From: Pedobacter sp. ok626
GTDB taxonomy: Bacteria; Bacteroidota; Bacteroidia; Sphingobacteriales; Sphingobacteriaceae
Reading direction: 5' to 3'
NCBI RefSeq assembly: GCF_900100435.1
Contig: NZ_FNEX01000014.1
Location: 124,001-188,000, forward strand
DNA length: 64,000 bases
In this document: in pieces, positions 26,002 through 34,336 of the stretch
How positions within the stretch are numbered: the first letter of the stretch is position 1
Layout of the letters: each line of letters begins with the position of its first letter
Notes under the pieces: model-generated
The model's input: only the letters and a program-made list of their open reading frames with translations
What the model was told of the DNA's origin: nothing
Database searches by the model: none
Position numbers and translations under genes: made by a program

Positions 26002-28149
26002 ATGAACCAAATTAGTAAAAAAGGCTTGTTACTTTTGGCTATATTATCGCCCATATTAGCCGAAGCACAATTGAATAAAATATCAAAAAAATCTACAATG
26101 ACTTATCCTATAACGAAAGAAGGAACTGTAAAAGACAATTATTTTGGAACAGAAGTAAGCGATCCATATCGCTGGTTGGAGGATGACCGTTCGGAAGAGA
26201 CCAGAGCATGGGTAATTGCACAGAATGTGGTTACGCAAAAATATATGGCTCAGATTCCTTATCGTAATCTGATTAAAGCGCGTTTAACCCATTTGATGAA
26301 TTATGAAAAGTACTCGCAACCTTTTAAGAAAGGTGCCTATACTTATTTTTATAAGAATACAGGCTTGCAAAACCAGAGTGTATTGTATCGCCAAAAGGGA
26401 GATCAGCAAGCAGAAATTTTCCTTGATCCTAATGACTTTTCTAAAGATGCCACCACATCTATGGCTAGCATCGATTTCTCTAAAGATGGCAGTCTGTGTG
26501 CTTATCAGCTTTCTGCTGGTGGCTCTGATTGGACTACTGTAGTGGTGATGAGAACTGCAGATAAAACTATTGTTGGCGATGCGCTTATCGACGTAAAATT
26601 TTCTGGCATAGCCTGGCAGGGTAACGAAGGCTTTTATTACTCTAGTTATGATAAACCTAAAGAGGGCAGCGAGCTATCGGGGCTGACTCAATACCATAAA
26701 TTGTATTTTCATAAACTGGGTACAGATCAAAAGGATGACGTGCTGATCTTTGGTGGTGAAAAAACACCACGTAGATATGTTGGTGCGGAGCTGACTGAAG
26801 ATGAACATTACCTGGTTATTTCGGCTGCGAATACAACTTCAGGGAATGAGCTTTATATCAAAGATCTTCAAGAGCCTGGATCTGGGATCATCAGTGTAGT
26901 TGGTAACTTTGATCAAAACCATTCTGTTATAGATAACGAAGGAACTAAGCTTTATATCTACTCCAATCTAAATGCGCCTAACGGACGCATCGTTACTGTT
27001 GAGGCTGCTGATCCGAAACCAGCAAATTGGAAGGAACTGATCAAAGAAACTGCAAATGTGCTAACGCCATCTACTGGTGGTGGCAAGTTGTTTGCCAATT
27101 ATATTGTAGATGCGGTTACTAAAGTATTGCAGTACGATATGAATGGCAAACTGGAACATGAAATTGAGCTTCCTGGCTTGGGAACGGCTATAGGCTTTAG
27201 CAGTAAAAAAGAAGAAAAGGAATTGTTTTATACTTTTACTTCTTATGTATATCCTACTACCATCTTTAAATATGATGTAGTGGATGGAAAATCAACTTTA
27301 TATAAAAAATCTGGGGTAGATTTTAATCCTTTACAATACGAGTCAAAGCAATTCTTTTATGCCTCTAAAGATGGAACAAAAGTGCCAATCATCATCACCT
27401 ATAAAAAGGGAATTTCCTTAAACGGTAAAAATCCGACTGTCCTGTATGGTTACGGAGGATTTAACATTAGTCTTACACCCGCTTTTAGCACTTCTGTCGT
27501 TGCTTTATTAGAGCAGGGTGGGATTTATGCTGTGGCTAATTTACGTGGCGGTGGTGAGTATGGGGAACAATGGCATCTGGCAGGCACAAAATTGCAAAAG
27601 CAAAATGTGTTTGATGATTTTATTGCTGCTGCGGAATACCTGATAGCTCAGAAATACACTTCTAAGGAGTATCTGGCCAGTATGGGCGGTTCTAATGGTG
27701 GTCTATTGGTAGGGGCTACAATGGCACAGCGACCAGATTTATTTAAAGTCACTTTTCCGGCAGTAGGTGTGCTGGATATGCTGCGCTATCATAAATTCAC
27801 CTCGGGAGCTGGTTGGGCTTACGACTATGGCACATCAGAAGATAGTGAGCGGATGTTTGAATACTTGTATAAATACTCGCCGGTGCATGCCTTAAAACCT
27901 GGGGTTGCTTATCCTGCAACATTAATTACTACTGCAGATCATGACGACCGTGTAGTACCTGCGCACTCTTTTAAATTTGCCGCTACGTTGCAAAAAGATC
28001 AAGGTGGCGATGCTCCTGTACTAATCAGCATTCAGACTAATGCCGGACACGGGGCCGGAAAACCAACCGATAAGGCAATTGAAGAAATTGCAGATAAGTG
28101 GGCATTTATGTTCTACAACATGGGACTGGTTTATAAACCGCTACAGTAA
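26002..28149 (+). CDS. Secreted prolyl oligopeptidase family serine peptidase
   Basis: The 715-residue S9 enzyme has a signal peptide (LLLLAILSPILAEAQ). The N-terminal region begins YPITKEGTVKDNYFGTEVSDPYRWLEDDRSEETR, the S9A opening, followed by the beta-propeller and the alpha/beta hydrolase domain. The catalytic Ser is in MGGSNGGLL (about residue 568), Asp in TTADHDDRV and His in TNAGHGAGK. It cleaves short peptides after proline in the periplasm. The gene runs directly into the next one (stop at 28149, next start 28183), suggesting coexpression. Confidence 0.95.
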   Translation: MNQISKKGLLLLAILSPILAEAQLNKISKKSTMTYPITKEGTVKDNYFGTEVSDPYRWLEDDRSEETRAWVIAQNVVTQKYMAQIPYRNLIKARLTHLMNYEKYSQPFKKGAYTYFYKNTGLQNQSVLYRQKGDQQAEIFLDPNDFSKDATTSMASIDFSKDGSLCAYQLSAGGSDWTTVVVMRTADKTIVGDALIDVKFSGIAWQGNEGFYYSSYDKPKEGSELSGLTQYHKLYFHKLGTDQKDDVLIFGGEKTPRRYVGAELTEDEHYLVISAANTTSGNELYIKDLQEPGSGIISVVGNFDQNHSVIDNEGTKLYIYSNLNAPNGRIVTVEAADPKPANWKELIKETANVLTPSTGGGKLFANYIVDAVTKVLQYDMNGKLEHEIELPGLGTAIGFSSKKEEKELFYTFTSYVYPTTIFKYDVVDGKSTLYKKSGVDFNPLQYESKQFFYASKDGTKVPIIITYKKGISLNGKNPTVLYGYGGFNISLTPAFSTSVVALLEQGGIYAVANLRGGGEYGEQWHLAGTKLQKQNVFDDFIAAAEYLIAQKYTSKEYLASMGGSNGGLLVGATMAQRPDLFKVTFPAVGVLDMLRYHKFTSGAGWAYDYGTSEDSERMFEYLYKYSPVHALKPGVAYPATLITTADHDDRVVPAHSFKFAATLQKDQGGDAPVLISIQTNAGHGAGKPTDKAIEEIADKWAFMFYNMGLVYKPLQ

Positions 28150-28182
28150 TTGACTATATTAGGTTCATTAAAAAAGCATAAC

Positions 28183-28614
28183 ATGAAACAAACAATTATC
28201 TTAATCGCATTTACCATTATGACTTTATATGCTTCGGCACAATCAAAGGACGAAACTAAAGTTGCAGAATTAACTGAAAAAATGCGTTTAGCTATGATTA
28301 GTGGCAATAAGGCTGAACTGGAAAACTTAGCATCCGCCAATTTAACTTACGGACATTCGACAGGAAAGATTCAAGATAAAGCGGCTTTTGTAACCGCCTT
28401 ATCAACCAAGGCATCTGATTTTAAAAGTATCGAATTGTCAGAACAATCTATTACTGTTGCAGGCAAAACGGCAATAGTTCGTCACATTTTAAAAGGCGAT
28501 ACGAACGATGGGGGAATCCCAGGGAAAGTTAATCTTGGTATAGTACTGGTATGGGAAAAAGAGGCAGGCGAATGGAAATTACTGGCCAGACGCGCGTTTA
28601 AGGTCAATTACTAA
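28183..28614 (+). CDS. Secreted NTF2-like / DUF4440 protein
   Basis: From ATG 28183 the product has 143 residues: a signal peptide (LIAFTIMTLYASAQ) then an NTF2-like fold with KVAELTEKMRLAMISGNKAELENLASANLTYGHSTG and a C-terminal VLVWEKEAGEWKLLARRAF, the usual DUF4440/SnoaL-like end. Function is unknown. It is 33 bp downstream of the peptidase gene. Its last codon and stop lie inside the bidirectional hairpin at 28610-28645. Confidence 0.85.
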   Translation: MKQTIILIAFTIMTLYASAQSKDETKVAELTEKMRLAMISGNKAELENLASANLTYGHSTGKIQDKAAFVTALSTKASDFKSIELSEQSITVAGKTAIVRHILKGDTNDGGIPGKVNLGIVLVWEKEAGEWKLLARRAFKVNY

Positions 28615-28645
28615 TCAAGAATGCTCTTATGCATTCTTGATTAGT
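28610..28645. terminator. Bidirectional terminator embedded in two convergent stop codons
   Basis: ACTAATCAAGAATGC (28610-28624) and GCATTCTTGATTAGT (28631-28645) are a perfect 15-bp inverted repeat with a 6-nt loop. The left arm contains the stop of the plus-strand gene and the right arm encodes the last five residues of the minus-strand gene, whose stop is in the loop. Only 12 bp separate the two genes. Confidence 0.85.
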
Positions 28646-29268
28646 ATAGACTCTAATACATTTGCAGCATCATCACATTTGTCGGCGGCCATTTCAAGCA
28701 TCTGTAATACTTCTTTTTGTTTGATGAGTTCAATGGCATCTTGTTCATCATCAAATAGTATGGCAATAGCAGTATTACAAATCTGATCTGCTTTACTTTC
28801 TCCTGCATTTATCCTTAGGCAGACCTCCGCAATTAATTGAGGATTTTTAAAACCTCTTAGTTCTTTAATGGCACTTTCCAGATCTGTACACATCTCAAAA
28901 AGTAATTGGGCCAGGTTTATCATGGCTTTGTTTATCGTTCTGATATTGTACAGATCTATATTTATTCCAGCTGCATAGATGTAATCTGCGATATCATCCA
29001 GGGCACTTACCAATGCGTGAATGTCTTCGCGATCGAAGGGCGTAATAAAGGTTTTTCCCAATCCCAAAAAAATAGCGTGCGTAATGTCGTCGCCAGTCTG
29101 TTCAAGCTTTTCAACTTCCTTAATGTGTTCTCTTCTTTTAACCTGGTCTTTTGAAGTTACGGTATCCACCAATGCTCCTGATATTTTTACAAGGTTACTT
29201 CCTGCCTGTTCAAAAAGAGGTTGGAATAGTTTGTCCTTTGGACTAAAGAAATTGAAAATGCTGCTCAT
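28627..29268 (-). CDS. DUF47 / PhoU-like phosphate transport regulator
   Basis: The 213-residue all-helical protein begins FNFFSPKDKLFQPLFEQAGSN and has IKEVEKLEQTGDDITHAIFLGLGKTFITPFDREDIHAL, the DUF47 core with an E-x3-E-x2-GD and a FDREDIHAL metal motif. In most Bacteroidota it stands next to a PiT phosphate permease. No such permease lies in the adjacent DNA here: the upstream neighbour region is empty and the gene is alone. Likely regulates or tunes a low-affinity phosphate transporter encoded elsewhere. Confidence 0.92.
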   Translation of the reverse strand: MSSIFNFFSPKDKLFQPLFEQAGSNLVKISGALVDTVTSKDQVKRREHIKEVEKLEQTGDDITHAIFLGLGKTFITPFDREDIHALVSALDDIADYIYAAGINIDLYNIRTINKAMINLAQLLFEMCTDLESAIKELRGFKNPQLIAEVCLRINAGESKADQICNTAIAILFDDEQDAIELIKQKEVLQMLEMAADKCDDAANVLESILIKNA

Positions 29269-29349
29269 AGTATTTTTGCTTTTAACAAAAATATAGTTGC
29301 ATTGTTAAGCCATTATGAAATGTAATGTCTATTAACCTGCAGCTAGCAG

Positions 29350-29835
29350 CTAATTATTTATTTTGCTGAAAAACTTAGACACATCTTTTTCATTGCTGGA
29401 ATAGAAATCAAGATTCTTATCTTTTCCATACAAATACAATGATGGGTATTGTTTAGGGTGAAACAAGGGGATAAAGATGTAGTCACGGTCTTGTAATACA
29501 GTAACATTTTTCATAGTCTTTAATGGTTTTCCAAAGTTATCCATAAAGTAATTGATGGAGCGAAATTCATCTTGCGAAACGAGGTAAAGGTTCACGTCAG
29601 TCAGTTCTTTACTTCGTTTTGAGAGATTCGATGCTACGTGTTGACAATGCTCACAAGTGGCATCAAATAATATAATAAGCGATTTTGTGCCTTTAGGAAT
29701 TTGATCTGTAGTAAAAGTCTTTCCATCTGCTTTATAAAAAACTGCTTTAGGCATTGCTGTGCCTGGAGTAGGTGTTTGTGCAGAAAGGCTTAGCGAACTT
29801 AGGCTAATTATAAAGGCAATAAATAGTTGTTTCAT
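29350..29835 (-). CDS. Secreted thioredoxin-like protein
   Basis: The 161-residue protein has a signal peptide (FIAFIISLSSLSLSAQ) and a redoxin fold: MPKAVFYKADGKTFTTDQIPKGTKSLIILFDATCEHCQHVASNL with the CEHC active site at about residues 55-60, then YPSLYLYGKD with the cis-Pro region. It resembles TlpA/AhpC-TSA type thiol-disulfide proteins of the Bacteroidota periplasm. Substrate unknown. It stands alone on the minus strand. Confidence 0.88.
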   Translation of the reverse strand: MKQLFIAFIISLSSLSLSAQTPTPGTAMPKAVFYKADGKTFTTDQIPKGTKSLIILFDATCEHCQHVASNLSKRSKELTDVNLYLVSQDEFRSINYFMDNFGKPLKTMKNVTVLQDRDYIFIPLFHPKQYPSLYLYGKDKNLDFYSSNEKDVSKFFSKINN

Positions 29836-29901
29836 AGCAGATGATTTTAATACGGCTACTAATATAAATAAATAGCCTTTTAAATAGAATCTTATAGTAT
29901 T

Positions 29902-31233
29902 TTAAATGCCTTTTGTGTACAGCTCTGAAGGGAAAAGCAAGCTAAAGGCGCTGCCTTTTTGTACTTCAGAGCTGACCTTAATTTCAATGCCATGATATTG
30001 GCAAATGCTTTTTACAATAGAAAGACCGAGTCCATGTCCTACGTTTTCTGATAGGTTGGTTTTTCTGAAACGGTCAAATATAAATCCCTGTTCTTCTACC
30101 GAAATGCCAATACCACTGTCAGAAATAGTAATTAAGTAGCCTTTATTGGTCAATTCATCATTAATCGTAATACTTCCCTGATCTACGTTATACTTAATGG
30201 CATTATTGATCAGGTTATAGAACAATTGAAATAGTAAATCGTGATTTACGCCTTTTAATAATGGATTCTTAGCCAGTTTAATTTCAATATTAAGCCCTTT
30301 TTCTTCCAAACGATGACTGATTTCTTCAATAACTTCATTGACAAGGTCCGCTGGTTTTACAGCATCTGATTTGACGAACTGCTCATTTTCTATTCTGGAT
30401 ATCAGGAGCAATGAATTTGAAATCTTCTTTAGCCTGTTTAGCGTCTTCATCATTTCCACAATCTTGAGTATTACAGTATCACTCAATTGCTCGTCACCAA
30501 TAAGGTTCTCCATTTTATTTTGAAGGATACTGATCGGGGTCATCAATTCATGGGAAGCATTGGCTGTAAATTCACGTTCTTTTTCAAATGCCTCATTAAT
30601 TTGATCCATCAAGGATACCAACGATTCATCAAGGTATTTAAAATCAAATGTAGAGGTACGAACGGGAGGGGAGTAATCTTTAAAAGGGAATTTCCTGTTG
30701 ATCAGTTTTGATTTAATGATTTTTCCTAAAGGACTAATGAGGGTACGTGTAAAGAGGAGGTCGAATAATAAACTGGCAATGATCAGTCCAATAAGCACAT
30801 ATAGCGCTGTGCGTTGCAATGGTTTGTTGTATTGATTGATGCTGTTTATCGTTTTTCCAATTTCGAGTAAGTAGGGTTTTTGATCGAAATTAAAAGTATG
30901 CATCAGGATTCTGTAGGTTAGTGTATCCTGCTCTACTACCCGTTGAGCCGTTTTTATGGTGTCGATTTCGACGCCTGTTGGTGCAGGTTCTAAAGCAATA
31001 TACTCCTCTTTAAGCATGGTGTAACTTCCATAGCTATCGTCGTTCTGCAGGTAATGATTAATGCCTTTTTGCTGCACTATTTTGATCACCTTATCCTGTT
31101 GTCTGCGTAAAGAATACGTCGTGTATTCGGCAACAATGCCATCCACCAGAAAAGGTAACAAAACAATGAAAAGTAAAACTACAGCCAGTTTAGAACCGGT
31201 AATGAACAGGATTAATTTTGAGGATAGTTTCAC
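29902..31233 (-). CDS. Sensor histidine kinase
   Basis: The 443-residue membrane kinase starts at GTG 31233, one base after the response regulator stop. It has two membrane segments (about 9-29 and 142-162) around a periplasmic sensor, a HisKA domain with phospho-acceptor in ASHELMTPISIL (about residue 229), N-box INNAIKYN, G1 DSGIGIS and G2 GHGLGLSIVKS. The periplasmic part (residues about 30-140) matches no motif I know. It forms a pair with the OmpR-type regulator just upstream. Confidence 0.95.
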   Translation of the reverse strand: MKLSSKLILFITGSKLAVVLLFIVLLPFLVDGIVAEYTTYSLRRQQDKVIKIVQQKGINHYLQNDDSYGSYTMLKEEYIALEPAPTGVEIDTIKTAQRVVEQDTLTYRILMHTFNFDQKPYLLEIGKTINSINQYNKPLQRTALYVLIGLIIASLLFDLLFTRTLISPLGKIIKSKLINRKFPFKDYSPPVRTSTFDFKYLDESLVSLMDQINEAFEKEREFTANASHELMTPISILQNKMENLIGDEQLSDTVILKIVEMMKTLNRLKKISNSLLLISRIENEQFVKSDAVKPADLVNEVIEEISHRLEEKGLNIEIKLAKNPLLKGVNHDLLFQLFYNLINNAIKYNVDQGSITINDELTNKGYLITISDSGIGISVEEQGFIFDRFRKTNLSENVGHGLGLSIVKSICQYHGIEIKVSSEVQKGSAFSLLFPSELYTKGI

Positions 31234-31234
31234 G

Positions 31235-31909
31235 TTATTTTTTTATTCTATAGCCTACTCCGCGTACTGTTTCCAGGAAATCTGTAGGGGCCCAGGCGTT
31301 TAGTTTCTTCCGGATGTTTTTAATATGAGCATCAATATAGTTTGAGTCGTAATCATCATCTGCAAAAGTACCCCAGATGTGTTCGCTTAGCTGTGCCCTG
31401 GTTAATACCCGGTTATTGTGGAGGAACAGGTAGCTAAGTAGATCAAACTCTTTACGTGACAGTTCAATCTGGTTTTCCTGAAACAGGATAAGCCTTTTTT
31501 GCAGGTCCAGGTTAAAATCACCTAATGGCAATAGCTCTTCTTTAACATTGAATTTCCGGCGCGCGATGGCTTGCATTCGGGATTGTAATTCTAGTAATGA
31601 GAAAGGTTTTGGCAGGTAATCATCTGCGCCAAGGTCGAGACCAGCAATACGATCTTCCAGGTTACCTCTTGCAGTAAGAATGATGTATGCAGCGTCTGGA
31701 TTGTATTTTTTCGCTTTTGGGAGTAAGCTTAGGCCATCTCCATCAGGCAAGCCAAGATCAAGCAGAATGAAATCATAGCTGTTCATCTCCATCTTTTCAA
31801 GGCCATCTTTAATATTGTGTGCCAGATCACAGATGTAAAAAGCCTTTTTTAGGAAATCTTCCATTTCATAGGCCAGCGTTTTCTCATCCTCTACAATCAA
31901 AACTTTCAT
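31235..31909 (-). CDS. OmpR/PhoB-family response regulator
   Basis: The 224-residue protein has a receiver domain (VEDEKTLAYEME, phospho-Asp in ILLDLGLPDGDG at about residue 52, K in GADDYLPKPFSL) and a C-terminal winged-helix (LSRKEFDLLSYLFLHNNRVLTRAQL ... NYIDAHIKNIRKKL ... TVRGVGYRI). It is in an operon with its kinase and with the small gene 31912-32172 (2 bp upstream). The direct repeats at 32241-32304 are its probable binding sites (inference). Confidence 0.96.
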   Translation of the reverse strand: MKVLIVEDEKTLAYEMEDFLKKAFYICDLAHNIKDGLEKMEMNSYDFILLDLGLPDGDGLSLLPKAKKYNPDAAYIILTARGNLEDRIAGLDLGADDYLPKPFSLLELQSRMQAIARRKFNVKEELLPLGDFNLDLQKRLILFQENQIELSRKEFDLLSYLFLHNNRVLTRAQLSEHIWGTFADDDYDSNYIDAHIKNIRKKLNAWAPTDFLETVRGVGYRIKK

Positions 31910-31911
31910 TC

Positions 31912-32172
31912 CTAGTGTCTTCTTTTGTTATCCTGTGGCCTCTCTCTCTTGTCAGAAGGTTTAACCTCGCCTGGTTTTTCTTGTTTTCTGGATTGTGGTA
32001 CTTCCTTTACTTCCGGTTTTTTAGTGTCCTTTTTCTTATCTCTTTTATCTTGATAAAAACTAGAGCTGGAATTCCGGGATGTATTATAGTAATTACGGGC
32101 AAAAGTGCCTATAGGAAGCCATATGATAACTAGGGCTGTAATGAATGACCGAAATAAGAGATTAATGTTCAT
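31912..32172 (-). CDS. Small secreted or anchored Lys/Arg-rich protein
   Basis: The 86-residue protein has an N-terminal hydrophobic segment (LLFRSFITALVIIWLPIGTFA) and then a low-complexity, highly charged tail rich in Lys, Arg, Glu and Pro (KRDKKKDTKKPEVKEVPQ). It lies 2 bp upstream of the response regulator and is therefore the first gene of the two-component operon. No known domain. It may be a periplasmic partner or a target of the system. Being small and of low complexity, it needs proof of expression. Confidence 0.7.
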   Translation of the reverse strand: MNINLLFRSFITALVIIWLPIGTFARNYYNTSRNSSSSFYQDKRDKKKDTKKPEVKEVPQSRKQEKPGEVKPSDKRERPQDNKRRH

Positions 32173-32240
32173 GTTGTAAATATAATAAAGCGCCAGAAAA
32201 CGAAGGTACCCATTTCTACTATTACAAAGCTGCTCACTGA

Positions 32241-32304
32241 AGATGAAATTAAGATGAAAAAGAAAAATATATTAAATAATTTCAAAATTTCATCTTGATT
32301 TCAT
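32241..32304. promoter_or_regulatory. Candidate response-regulator operator (paired direct repeats in inverted orientation)
   Basis: ATGAAATTAAGATGAAA (32243-32259) and TTTCATCTTGATTTCAT (32288-32304) are inverted repeats matching at 16 of 17 positions. Each arm contains two copies of the AGATGAAA/ATGAAA core spaced 11 bp, the spacing used by OmpR-family regulators. It sits between the two-component operon and the divergent secreted protein gene. Confidence 0.65.
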
Positions 32305-32361
32305 GTTCGGTTTGGAGATTTGATTCAACAACACACAAATGAAATATTAAATATTAAGGTC

Positions 32362-32943
32362 ATGAGAAAGTTAATCGTATTAGGAATCCTTGGTGTAATA
32401 GGATGGATGCCTTTCAAGGCAGAGGCACAGGTAAGCATAAGTGTAAATATTGGTTCTCAGCCTTTATGGGGACCTGTAGGATATGATTATGTAGATAATT
32501 ATTATTTACCAGAAATAGAATGCTATTACAATGTACCAAGAAGGCAGTTCATTTATTTGGACAATAGCAGGTGGATCTTCTCTGCTTCTCTTCCTTCAAG
32601 ATATAGAGGGTACGATCTTTATAGTGGTTACAAAGTAGTTGTAAACTCTAGGGATCCGTACAGGAATTTTGACAGAGATAGGGTTGCTTATGCCAGATAC
32701 AGATCGGTTAGAGGTCAGCAGGTAATCAGGTACAGTAATGATTCAAGATATTATGTAGTGAAAGGGCATCCGCATGGAATGCCTCCTGGACAAGCTAAAA
32801 AGTACTATTCAAGAAGTAACGATAGAGACCATGGAGGATGGGATCGTGGTGACAGAGGACATGGTAGAGATCGTGATGATCACGACAGAGGTGGTAGAGA
32901 TCACGATAGAGGTGGTAGAGATCACGGTCGCGGAAGACATTAG
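32362..32943 (+). CDS. Secreted protein with Asp/Arg/Gly/His-rich tail
   Basis: From ATG 32362 the product has 193 residues: signal peptide (LGILGVIGWMPFKAEAQ), a Tyr-rich middle (GYDYVDNYYLPEIECYYN, IYLDNSRWIFSASLPSRYRGYDL) and a tail built from DRGGRDH units. The DNA encoding the tail holds a 21-bp repeat (about 32878-32930). Similar secreted proteins are found beside two-component genes in Sphingobacteriaceae (general impression). The His/Asp-rich tail could bind metal or polyanion. It is divergent from the two-component operon and is the probable target of its regulator. Confidence 0.8.
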   Translation: MRKLIVLGILGVIGWMPFKAEAQVSISVNIGSQPLWGPVGYDYVDNYYLPEIECYYNVPRRQFIYLDNSRWIFSASLPSRYRGYDLYSGYKVVVNSRDPYRNFDRDRVAYARYRSVRGQQVIRYSNDSRYYVVKGHPHGMPPGQAKKYYSRSNDRDHGGWDRGDRGHGRDRDDHDRGGRDHDRGGRDHGRGRH

Positions 32944-32961
32944 TAAACACACAATTAAACC

Positions 32962-32998
32962 AAGGGTGCTACGCTGTACGTATGCACCCTTTTTTTTA
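32962..32998 (+). terminator. Intrinsic terminator
   Basis: AAGGGTGC (32962-32969) pairs with GCACCCTT (32984-32991) and is followed by a T8 run. It is 19 bp past the stop of the secreted protein gene and is the strongest-looking terminator in the window. Confidence 0.92.
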
Positions 32999-33020
32999 AT
33001 GTTTAATAACGATTTAAATG

Positions 33021-33737
33021 CTATTGATTGGTAATGATTTTTCCACCGAAACCTCGTTCGGCATCACCTGGAGCAATTAAACCAGTTGAAATTACAGTGT
33101 AAGATTTACCAGCTTTAAGTTCAATGCTGCTTAATGGATCTCCTAATGTAGCGCCGGTTGCTTTATTTCTAAATTCTAAAATATATGCTTTTGCTTCTAC
33201 TTCGATAAATTCGCTATTGGCTTTATAAGCTTTGTTCTCTATAAGAACGCTCCCTTCTTTAACGGCAAGGTCTAATGCTGGTGCATCTGGAGATAGGTTG
33301 ATAAACCTAACAAAAGCCTTAGTAGAGCTCATGCTACCCAGATTATCTTTGACTTTAAAGAAATCCATGTTTGCGCCTTTGTCAATAAGGAAAAGTGAAT
33401 TAACCGTATTTGCTTCTAATGCAACGTCTTTGGTGATGATGCTTGCTGAACTACTTGCAGTTGTAAATTTAACGCTATGCGTACCAGGGCTAGTTTGAAA
33501 GTAACCAGTCGTTCCATTATAAGGTACCGCACCACCAGTATTTATCACACTTTGATCCATATAAATGTTAAAGGTGGCAGTCGTAGGAGAAGTATTCGTA
33601 ATACTTAAAAAAGCTACCTCTGGTGTCGGTGCGGGATCTTTTGAACAAGAATTAAGGATTAAGGTGCTGATAGATAATAAAGTAAATGCGCTAAATCTTT
33701 TAAGATTTTTGATCGTCGGTTGAATAGAGATGTTCAT
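33021..33737 (-). CDS. DUF4397 lipoprotein
   Basis: The 238-residue protein has a lipoprotein signal (LLSISTLILNSCSKD, Cys about residue 31) and two DUF4397-type beta-sandwich halves: VAFLSITNTSPTTATFNIYMD, PGTHSVKFTT, and later VRFINLSPDAPALDLAV, LEFRNKATGATL, LKAGKSYTVISTGL. Surface lipoproteins of this kind are common in Bacteroidota and of unknown function. Convergent with the gene ending at 32943 across the terminator. Confidence 0.9.
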   Translation of the reverse strand: MNISIQPTIKNLKRFSAFTLLSISTLILNSCSKDPAPTPEVAFLSITNTSPTTATFNIYMDQSVINTGGAVPYNGTTGYFQTSPGTHSVKFTTASSSASIITKDVALEANTVNSLFLIDKGANMDFFKVKDNLGSMSSTKAFVRFINLSPDAPALDLAVKEGSVLIENKAYKANSEFIEVEAKAYILEFRNKATGATLGDPLSSIELKAGKSYTVISTGLIAPGDAERGFGGKIITNQ

Positions 33738-33879
33738 GTTTAAGTTTTAAGATTTGTGAATGTAACTGTTATAAAGACGTACAATGTCATGCTAACGCTA
33801 CAATAAAATTTAAAAAATCTGATTACATTAGAGCTTTAACCAGTGAAATGCTGTTTGAGTACTAAAAATAAAACACAAA

Positions 33880-34329
33880 ATGAAGGTAATTATAGGTTCA
33901 GATCATGCCGGATTCAATTATAAAACCATATTGATTGTGGCTTTAAAGGAAAAGGGCTATGATGTAGTTGATTTAGGGACAAATAGTGAGTCGCCGACTG
34001 ATTATCCAGATCATGCAGCTGATGTAGCCAATGCAATTATTGATGAAAAGGGCGATCGGGGGATATTGATTTGTGGTAGCGCCGTCGGTGTAAGTATAGC
34101 CGCCAATAAATTTAAAGGGATAAGGGCAGGAGTATGCCATGATACCTATTCGGCTCATCAATCTGTGGAGCATGACGACGTAAATATTCTTTGCATGGGC
34201 GAACGTGTAATTGGGATTGAACTGGCAAAAGACATTGTCTTTGCTTTTTTAAACGCCACCTTCACTGGCGAGGAACGCCATGTTTTAAGATTAGCAAAAA
34301 TTACGGCAATTGAGAATGAAAACCTTTAG
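33880..34329 (+). CDS. rpiB: Ribose 5-phosphate isomerase B
   Basis: The 149-residue enzyme interconverts ribose 5-phosphate and ribulose 5-phosphate. Family marks: IGSDHAGFNYK at the N-terminus, DLGTNSESPTDYPDHA, ICGSAVGVSIAANKFKGIRAG with the catalytic Cys, CHDTYSAHQSVEHDDVNILCMGERVIG. The Gly loop reads CGSAVGVSIAANK rather than the more common CGTGIG, which is a mild variation. It is 7 bp before the dehydrogenase/cytochrome gene, so they may be cotranscribed. Confidence 0.95.
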   Translation: MKVIIGSDHAGFNYKTILIVALKEKGYDVVDLGTNSESPTDYPDHAADVANAIIDEKGDRGILICGSAVGVSIAANKFKGIRAGVCHDTYSAHQSVEHDDVNILCMGERVIGIELAKDIVFAFLNATFTGEERHVLRLAKITAIENENL

Positions 34330-34336
34330 AATTTAG

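Noticed and set aside
32774..33034. 86-codon plus-strand frame rich in Val/Ile/Glu/Thr repeats
   Set aside because: It is the second frame of the 21-bp DNA repeat in the secreted protein gene and crosses the terminator at 32962-32998.
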